From contig USAL01000055.1 of assembly GCA_900552545.1 (NCBI GenBank), forward strand, positions 1 to 11,383: a stretch of 11,383 nt of DNA. The letters run 5' to 3'. A program made the position numbers and the translations under genes. The notes under the pieces are model-generated. The model saw only the letters and a program-made list of their open reading frames with translations, was not told the DNA's origin and made no database searches. Shown one piece after another: positions 6,478 through 11,383 of this stretch. How positions within the stretch are numbered: the first letter of the stretch is position 1; the number at the start of each line of letters is the position of its first letter. The stretch is from an uncultured Sutterella sp. Lineage in GTDB: Bacteria; Pseudomonadota; Gammaproteobacteria; Burkholderiales; Burkholderiaceae_F.

Positions 6478-9400
6478 ATGTACTGTTTAGGCATTGACTT
6501 AGGTTCGACCACCATCAAGTATGTTCTGCTCGACGAAAAGGGCACGACGCTCGCGCGCAAGTACCTGCGGCATCAGAGCGCCGTGGTTGAGACGCTGCGG
6601 CAGATGCTTTCGGACCTTGACAAGGAGGTCGATATCGGCGCCGAAGGCGTGCGCGTGCTCTTTTCCGGCTCGGGCGCTCTGGGCCTTGCGCAGCAGGTGA
6701 AGGCAGCCTTCGTGCAGGAGGTGGTTGCGGCTTCGATCTATCTCAAGAACCGCGCCCCGGGCCTTGACGTAGCCATCGAATTGGGCGGCGAAGACGCCAA
6801 GCTTTTGTACCTTGCAAACGGCGTCGAGCTGCGCATGAACGAAGCCTGTGCGGGCGGTACGGGTGCTTTCATCGATCAGATGGCAAGCCTTCTCGATACG
6901 GACGCTGCAGGGCTTGATGCGCTTGCGGTCTCGGCGAACGTCTCGCACCCGATTGCCTCGCGCTGCGGCGTTTTTGCCAAGACCGACGTGGTGGCGCTTT
7001 TTAACAACGGCGTACCCAAGTCCGAAGTTGCCCGCAGCGTCTTTGACGCCGTGGTCGAGCAGACCGTCAGCGGCCTTGCCTGCGGTCGCGCCTTGAAAGG
7101 CCGTATTGCATTTTTGGGCGGCCCGCTCTCATTTTTGAAGGGCTTGCGCGAAGCGTTCGTACGCAAGCTTCAGACGCCGGGAACAGAATTCCTGCAGTTT
7201 GAAGACGCACATTTTTCTGTTGCCTGGGGGGCGGCCTGGCGCGGATTTGAAGAAAGTGCTGCTGAGGTGAAGAACACCCGCGTCTGGGAAAGCATTGTCG
7301 AGCTCAACGACGCCCTTGAAGGGCTCAAGCTCACGGTTGCAAACGAAATTGAGCTCGTGCCGCTTTTTGCCGACGATGCCGAGCGCGAAGCGTTCAAGGC
7401 CCGCCACGCCAAGAACAAGGCGCCTTGCGCCGATATTGCCAAGGCCCAGGGCGACCTTTTCCTTGGCATTGACCTGGGCAGCACGACCATCAAGGGTGTG
7501 GTGCTCGACAGCGACTCGCGCATCGTGCACAGCTGGTACGAGCAAAATGAAGGCAATCCCTTGGAAAAACTTTTCGTGCAGATGCGTGATCTGATGGGAC
7601 GTATTCCCGAGAGGGCGTCGATTCGTGCGGCGGCTACGACCGGGTACGGAGCGGATCTTGCGCGCGCGGCGATCGGCGCACAGTTTGCAGAGGTCGAGAC
7701 GCTCGCGCACCAGCGCGCGGCCGTAGCCTTTGACCCTGAGACGACCTACGTGATCGACATCGGCGGTCAGGATATGAAGTGCCTTGACGTGCACGACGGC
7801 CTCATTCGCAGCGTCAAGCTCAACGAAGCCTGTTCGTCGGGTTGCGGGTCGTTCCTTCAGACCTTTGCACGGCAGCTCAACCTTTCGCTTGAAGAGTTTG
7901 TCGAGGCGGCCATGCGAAGCCGCCACCCGTGCGATCTGGGTACGCGCTGCACGGTTTTCATGAATTCCAAGGTGCGTCAGGCTCAGCGCGACGCTGCGCC
8001 GATTGAAGACATTGCCGCGGGCCTGTGCCGCTCGATCGTGCGCAACGCGCTCTACAAGGTGCTGCGCATTCATGACGTCAAGGAGTTGGGCGGCCACGTG
8101 CTTGTGCAGGGCGGAACGTTTTTGAACGACGCCGTGTTGCGCGCCTTCGAGCAGCAGACGGGGCTAAACGTCATCCGTCCGGACATCTCCGGCCTCATGG
8201 GCGCCTATGGCGCTGCGCTCATCGCGCGCGAAAGAACGCTTGCCGATACGCCGGCGCTTAATCTTGCGGTCGAAGAGCTCGACGCCAGCCGTGTCAAGGT
8301 GCGGGAATTCCGCTGCAAGGGCTGCACAAACCACTGCCAGCTCAAGATGAACCGCTTCCCGTCCGGGCAGAAGTTCTTTAGCGGCAACCGGTGCGATTTC
8401 GCGATGAAGTCGGGCGGCCTCAAGGGCAAGCAGCATAAAGGCTTCGTCGACTGGAAGATGGCGCTTTTGTTTGGAGAAGACGAATTCGACGCTCCGACTC
8501 TTACCAAGGTCGATCCCGCCGCACCCGTGGTGGGCATTCCGCGCGTTCTCAACATGTACGAGCATTTCCCGTACTGGAAGGCGCTTTTCCATGCGCTCGG
8601 CATGCGGGTCGTGCTCTCGCCGCCCTCGGAGCACGGTACCGGCATGCTTGGCAACGACACCATTCCTTCTCAGACGCTGTGCTTTCCGGCAAAGCTTGCC
8701 CACGGGCATCTCGCGCAGCTTGTGCGCGCCGGCGTCAAGGATGTCTGGTTTCCCTGCGTGCCCCGAGAAGGGACGCCCGCCAAGGAGGCCGACGCGCGCT
8801 TTGCCTGCCCGGTCGTGGGCGGCTACCCCGAGGCCTTGAAGCTCAACACAGAGGAGGCCTTCCCCGGCGTGCGTCTTCACGTGCCGTTTCTTGACCTGAC
8901 GGTGGACAAGACGGTCGAGACGGCGGTGCTTTCCGCTTTTCCGGAACTCAAGCCTCACGATGTGCGCCGCGCCATCCGCGCCGGACGCGAGGCGCTTGAG
9001 CTATACCGCACCCGTGTGCGTGCCAAGGGCGAGGAGCTCTGGAGAAGACATCTCGCTAGCGGCGAGCCGCTCATCGTTCTTGCGGGCCACCCCTACCACA
9101 TCGATCCGCTCATCAATCACGGCATTCCGGCCTTGATCGAGTCGATGGGCGTGGAGGTCGTGACCGAAGACGCGGTGGCGCATCTTGCGAAGATCCCCGA
9201 GCACCTTGAGGTGGTCAATCAGTGGACGTTCCACTCGCGGCTTTATCGTGCCGCGCAGCTTGTGAAGGACTCAAGCTTTGCCGAACTAGTGCAGCTCGTG
9301 AGCTTCGGCTGCGGGCTTGATGCGATCACCTCCGAGCAGATCAAGCGGCAGTTGGACAGCGCGGGCAAGATCTACACCATGCTCAAGATCGACGAGGGCG

Positions 9401-10893
9401 ATACGCTCGGCGCCGCGCGCATCCGCTTGCGTTCGCTACTTGCAGCGGTTTCCGACCGGCACGCCCGCCGCAAGGGACTCACGCCTGTCGATGAGGCTTC
9501 TGAAGAGCCCGTCGTCGATCCCGAAGCCGTTCCCGCCAAGCGCCGCAAGATCTATGCGCCGCAGATGGCGCCGCTGCATTTCCCAATTTTGGCGGGCGCC
9601 TTGAAGGGGCTCGGCTGGGATGTCGAGGTGCTCCCCGACGTGAGCCCGCGCGCGATCGAACTGGGCCTTGCGCACGTCAACAACGACGCCTGCTATCCGG
9701 CAATCGTCGTGATCGGACAGCTTCTTGAGGCTGCCACGGCTCCGGACTTTGATGCCGAGCACTCGGCGCTGCTTCTGGCGCAGACCTGCGGACCGTGCCG
9801 TGCGACGAACTATCCAGGGCTTTTGAAGTGGGCCTTGAAGGACGTGGGGCTTGAGAAGCTCCCGGTAGTCTGCCTGTCGGCGTCAAGCATGCACGGCGTC
9901 GAGCACCTTGAACTGGGATTGAAGGGCTTTCATCGGCTCATGATCGCGCTTCTGTACGGCGATCTGCTGCAGCGCCTGACGCTGCACGTGCGCGCCTATG
10001 AGCTTGAGCGCGGCAGCACCGAGCCCCTGACGCAGAAGTGGATTGCGCGCGGCCGCGAGGTCTCCGCCCGCGGCGACGGGGCGGCCTTTGCGCACGACGC
10101 GCCGCAGATGGTGCGCGACTTCCTTGCCCTTCCGATGTCGCGCGAGAAAAAGCCCCGCGTGGGCATCGTGGGCGAGATTCTTCTGAAGTACCACCCGTGC
10201 GCCAATCTCGACATCGTCGACGAGATCATCAACGAGGGGGCCGAGCCGGTTTTGGGCGACATCACGAACTTCGTGATCTATTGCTTGAACGACAACGTCT
10301 ATCAGGCGCGCTCCTTCGGCGGCAGCAAGATCAAGGGCGGCTTCTCGTGGCTCTTGATCAAGCACTATGAGAGCTTGAGAAGACCTCTTCTGGAAGCCGT
10401 GCGGGGGACGCCGGTAGAAGGCAACATGGGACTTTCGCAGGGGCTCGACGACATCCGCGGCTTCATCAGCGAAGGTCAGCAGGCGGGCGAGGGGTGGCTG
10501 CTCACGGCCGAGATGATCGACTTCATCCGCACCGGCACGCCCAACGTGGTCTGCCTGCAGCCCTTCGGGTGCCTGCCGAACCACATCACGGGCAAGGGCG
10601 TGATGCGCCGGCTTAGAAGCGACTATCCGCAGGCCAATCTGTGCGCCATCGACTTTGAGGCCGGCACATCGAAGTCCAATGTCGCCAATCGCCTGAAGCT
10701 TTTCATCGCACAGGCAAAGGAAAACTTTGTTCAGGAGCAGAAGAGGGCGGAGGACGAGGCGGACTCCAACCGCTCCGGAGGCGCCTCCGGGACCTCGGGG
10801 CGCCGCACGATCCCCATCCTTGCGCGCAAGCCCGACAACGATTCGGCCACGGTCGACGGCAATCGCGCTGCCTTTGCGGCAACGCAGATTTAA
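6478..10893 (+). CDS. Giant acyl-CoA dehydratase activase fusion: tandem BadF/BcrA-type ATPases + DUF2229 + dehydratase-like region
   Basis: This 1471-residue protein belongs to the large activase-related family (COG1924 joined to COG3580/COG3581). Relatives use ATP to push electrons of very low potential into 2-hydroxyacyl-CoA dehydratases or aromatic-ring reductases. Activase A spans about 3-256, with phosphate loop GIDLGSTTIK (5-14), ELGGEDAK (101-108), and cluster cysteines C124 (NEACAGGTG) and C163 (SRCGVF). Activase B spans about 327-585, with GIDLGSTTIK (330-339), DIGGQDMK (427-434), C452 and C456 (NEACSSGCG) and C491 (GTRCTVF). A CxxCxxxC motif (C613, C616, C620) with C639 follows. 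The DUF2229-like part (684-960) begins VGIPRVLNMYEHFPYW and holds C735, C760 and C777. A dehydratase-like half (1024-1412) has NNDACYP (C1072), QTCGPC (C1104, C1107), C1241, and C1359/C1365. Residues 1418-1471 look disordered. ATG 6478 is chosen over TTG 6472; neither has a Shine-Dalgarno. The substrate is unknown, and a double-cubane-cluster-type reductase is an alternative. Confidence 0.92.
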   Translation: MYCLGIDLGSTTIKYVLLDEKGTTLARKYLRHQSAVVETLRQMLSDLDKEVDIGAEGVRVLFSGSGALGLAQQVKAAFVQEVVAASIYLKNRAPGLDVAIELGGEDAKLLYLANGVELRMNEACAGGTGAFIDQMASLLDTDAAGLDALAVSANVSHPIASRCGVFAKTDVVALFNNGVPKSEVARSVFDAVVEQTVSGLACGRALKGRIAFLGGPLSFLKGLREAFVRKLQTPGTEFLQFEDAHFSVAWGAAWRGFEESAAEVKNTRVWESIVELNDALEGLKLTVANEIELVPLFADDAEREAFKARHAKNKAPCADIAKAQGDLFLGIDLGSTTIKGVVLDSDSRIVHSWYEQNEGNPLEKLFVQMRDLMGRIPERASIRAAATTGYGADLARAAIGAQFAEVETLAHQRAAVAFDPETTYVIDIGGQDMKCLDVHDGLIRSVKLNEACSSGCGSFLQTFARQLNLSLEEFVEAAMRSRHPCDLGTRCTVFMNSKVRQAQRDAAPIEDIAAGLCRSIVRNALYKVLRIHDVKELGGHVLVQGGTFLNDAVLRAFEQQTGLNVIRPDISGLMGAYGAALIARERTLADTPALNLAVEELDASRVKVREFRCKGCTNHCQLKMNRFPSGQKFFSGNRCDFAMKSGGLKGKQHKGFVDWKMALLFGEDEFDAPTLTKVDPAAPVVGIPRVLNMYEHFPYWKALFHALGMRVVLSPPSEHGTGMLGNDTIPSQTLCFPAKLAHGHLAQLVRAGVKDVWFPCVPREGTPAKEADARFACPVVGGYPEALKLNTEEAFPGVRLHVPFLDLTVDKTVETAVLSAFPELKPHDVRRAIRAGREALELYRTRVRAKGEELWRRHLASGEPLIVLAGHPYHIDPLINHGIPALIESMGVEVVTEDAVAHLAKIPEHLEVVNQWTFHSRLYRAAQLVKDSSFAELVQLVSFGCGLDAITSEQIKRQLDSAGKIYTMLKIDEGDTLGAARIRLRSLLAAVSDRHARRKGLTPVDEASEEPVVDPEAVPAKRRKIYAPQMAPLHFPILAGALKGLGWDVEVLPDVSPRAIELGLAHVNNDACYPAIVVIGQLLEAATAPDFDAEHSALLLAQTCGPCRATNYPGLLKWALKDVGLEKLPVVCLSASSMHGVEHLELGLKGFHRLMIALLYGDLLQRLTLHVRAYELERGSTEPLTQKWIARGREVSARGDGAAFAHDAPQMVRDFLALPMSREKKPRVGIVGEILLKYHPCANLDIVDEIINEGAEPVLGDITNFVIYCLNDNVYQARSFGGSKIKGGFSWLLIKHYESLRRPLLEAVRGTPVEGNMGLSQGLDDIRGFISEGQQAGEGWLLTAEMIDFIRTGTPNVVCLQPFGCLPNHITGKGVMRRLRSDYPQANLCAIDFEAGTSKSNVANRLKLFIAQAKENFVQEQKRAEDEADSNRSGGASGTSGRRTIPILARKPDNDSATVDGNRAAFAATQI
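10775..10790. repeat. 16-bp perfect palindrome inside the fusion gene's tail
   Basis: CCGGAGGCGCCTCCGG is self-complementary over 16 bases. It lies in the part encoding the Ser/Gly-rich disordered tail (around SGGASG), where the protein places little constraint on sequence. It may be a chance product of Ser/Gly codons, an mRNA hairpin, or a binding site. Confidence 0.5.
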
Positions 10894-10974
10894 GGTTGCT
10901 TTTCTTTGCATGAGGGCGCTTCGCCGACAAACGCTCCGCAATCGGCTGTTTGGAGTTCTTCTTCAGCAGGACGA

Positions 10975-10990
10975 AGTGTTTTTAAACACT
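10975..10990. promoter_or_regulatory. Palindrome upstream of the alcohol dehydrogenase gene, candidate operator
   Basis: AGTGTTTTTAAACACT pairs at seven positions on each side of a central TT. It lies in the intergenic region after the fusion gene and is centred about 62 bases before the transcription start predicted for the next gene, a spacing often used by activators. It has no following T tract, so it is not a convincing terminator. It does not match FNR, CRP or LexA consensus sites. Confidence 0.4.
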
Positions 10991-11007
10991 CCCGTACGAA
11001 GGCCCTG

Positions 11008-11038
11008 TTGTGGTGCTTTTGGACCCGTGGCTTAAAAT
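11008..11038 (+). promoter_or_regulatory. Putative promoter of the alcohol dehydrogenase gene
   Basis: TTGTGG (11008-11013) and TAAAAT (11033-11038) resemble -35 and -10 boxes with a 19-base spacer, longer than the optimal 17. The -10 matches five of six positions. Transcription would start near 11045, giving a leader of about 34 bases. It suggests that the gene is not purely dependent on read-through from the fusion gene 185 bases upstream. Confidence 0.4.
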
Positions 11039-11065
11039 CGTGCGCATTTCATTTCGTTAGTTGTT

Positions 11066-11070
11066 AGGAA
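11066..11070 (+). promoter_or_regulatory. Ribosome binding site of the alcohol dehydrogenase gene
   Basis: AGGAA ends 8 bases before the ATG at 11079 in an A-rich context, and it fixes that start codon. It is one of the clearer Shine-Dalgarno sequences in the window. Confidence 0.75.
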
Positions 11071-11078
11071 ATAAAACC

Positions 11079-11383
11079 ATGAACGCATTTTCGTTGTTTC
11101 TTCCGACGCGCCTTGTTTTCGGCAAGGGGCGCGTCAAGGAGCTTGATGCTCTTACGCAGGGCTACGGCACCCGCGTGCTTCTTGTGGCGGGTAGCGGCTC
11201 GGCGCGCCGCTCGGGGCTTATCGATCAGGTGAAGGCGGCTCTGCCTGGGCGCGAAATCTTTGAGCTTGACGGCGTCGTTCCCAATCCGCGAATTGACAGC
11301 GTGCGCGCGGGCGTACGGGGTTGCAAGGACAAGAAAATCGACTTCATCCTCGCCGTGGGCGGCGGCAGCGTGATCGACTGCTC
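11079..11383 (+). CDS. Iron-containing alcohol dehydrogenase, YqhD/BdhA-like (3' end outside window)
   Basis: The first 101 residues of a group III, metal-dependent alcohol dehydrogenase, which reduces aldehydes or oxidises alcohols with NAD(P)H in the cytoplasm. The start NAFSLFLPTRLVFGKG matches the conserved first strand and FGKG turn of YqhD and clostridial butanol dehydrogenases. VLLVAGSGSARRSGL (about 33-47) is the first nucleotide-fold strand, and DGVVPNPRIDSVRAG (about 65-79) the conserved E/DGVxPNP segment. AVGGGSVIDC (92-101) is the pyrophosphate-binding GGGS motif. The iron ligands lie further on, outside the window. It has its own ribosome binding site and a possible promoter, 185 bases after the fusion gene on the same strand. 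It could consume an aldehyde or supply reductant in the same pathway, but that link is inference; full families are about 380-390 residues. Confidence 0.9.
   Translation, partial: MNAFSLFLPTRLVFGKGRVKELDALTQGYGTRVLLVAGSGSARRSGLIDQVKAALPGREIFELDGVVPNPRIDSVRAGVRGCKDKKIDFILAVGGGSVIDC

Noticed and set aside
7129..8097. Long - strand open frame opposite the activase domains, and similar ones at 8164-8958 and 9883-10941
   Set aside because: They are shadows of the GC-rich 1471-codon gene, whose frame has all family motifs. No ribosome binding sites or recognisable domains were seen.
10923..10964. Possible terminator after the fusion gene (GCCGA/TCGGC or CTCC/GGAG hairpins before TTCTTCTTC)
   Set aside because: The stems are only 4-5 bp, compete with each other, and the downstream tract is interrupted by C residues. 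It is too weak to call.
10910..11035. 41-codon + strand frame after the fusion gene
   Set aside because: No Shine-Dalgarno is present, the product is unrecognised and Arg-rich, and the frame runs through the predicted promoter of the next gene.
1..11383. Transfer RNA genes, CRISPR arrays, insertion sequences, prophage or toxin-antitoxin genes
   Set aside because: None was recognised on either strand. Almost all of the window is explained by eight protein genes and short intergenic regions.

Overview
The window is GC-rich, gene-dense bacterial chromosome with no sign of a phage, an insertion sequence or a CRISPR array. Protein signatures point to a betaproteobacterium of the order Burkholderiales: a DnaB helicase close to the proteobacterial type, a PhoH2-type protein with a long Ala/Lys/Pro-rich N-terminus, and a Tat-exported AmiC-type amidase beside tsaE. 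The giant acyl-CoA dehydratase activase fusion and an iron-dependent alcohol dehydrogenase suggest an anaerobic lifestyle, so a gut member such as Sutterellaceae would fit. That assignment is inference from gene content, not from a search.

Region 1 (1-1492, + strand) holds the 3' two thirds of dnaB and, 27 bases later, a small glycine-rich membrane protein of the DUF456 family. Region 2 (1493-1604) is a convergent junction with a bidirectional intrinsic terminator and a separate perfect hairpin. Region 3 (1605-5409, - strand) reads tsaE -> amiC -> phoH. TsaE and amiC are 2 bases apart and probably cotranscribed. A hairpin with a short T tract lies between amiC and phoH.

Region 4 (5410-5648) is the divergent intergenic region between tsaE and a TetR regulator. 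It is much more AT-rich than its surroundings and carries a T10-GCG-A8 tract, an unattached Shine-Dalgarno-like sequence, a possible -10 box and a short direct repeat. Region 5 (5649-11383, + strand) is the metabolic part: a TetR-family regulator, a 1471-residue fusion protein and the start of an iron-containing alcohol dehydrogenase. The fusion carries two 2-hydroxyacyl-CoA dehydratase activase (ASKHA ATPase) domains in tandem, a cysteine cluster, a DUF2229-like region and a dehydratase/D-component-like C-terminal half. The dehydrogenase appears to have its own promoter and ribosome binding site.

The housekeeping genes act in replication (DnaB), tRNA t6A modification (TsaE), septal peptidoglycan cleavage (AmiC) and RNA metabolism (PhoH2). 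The most unusual item is the fusion protein. All parts of an ATP-driven low-potential electron transfer machine appear to sit in one chain, beside a TetR regulator and an aldehyde/alcohol oxidoreductase. The architecture is known from other anaerobes, but its substrate cannot be deduced here.
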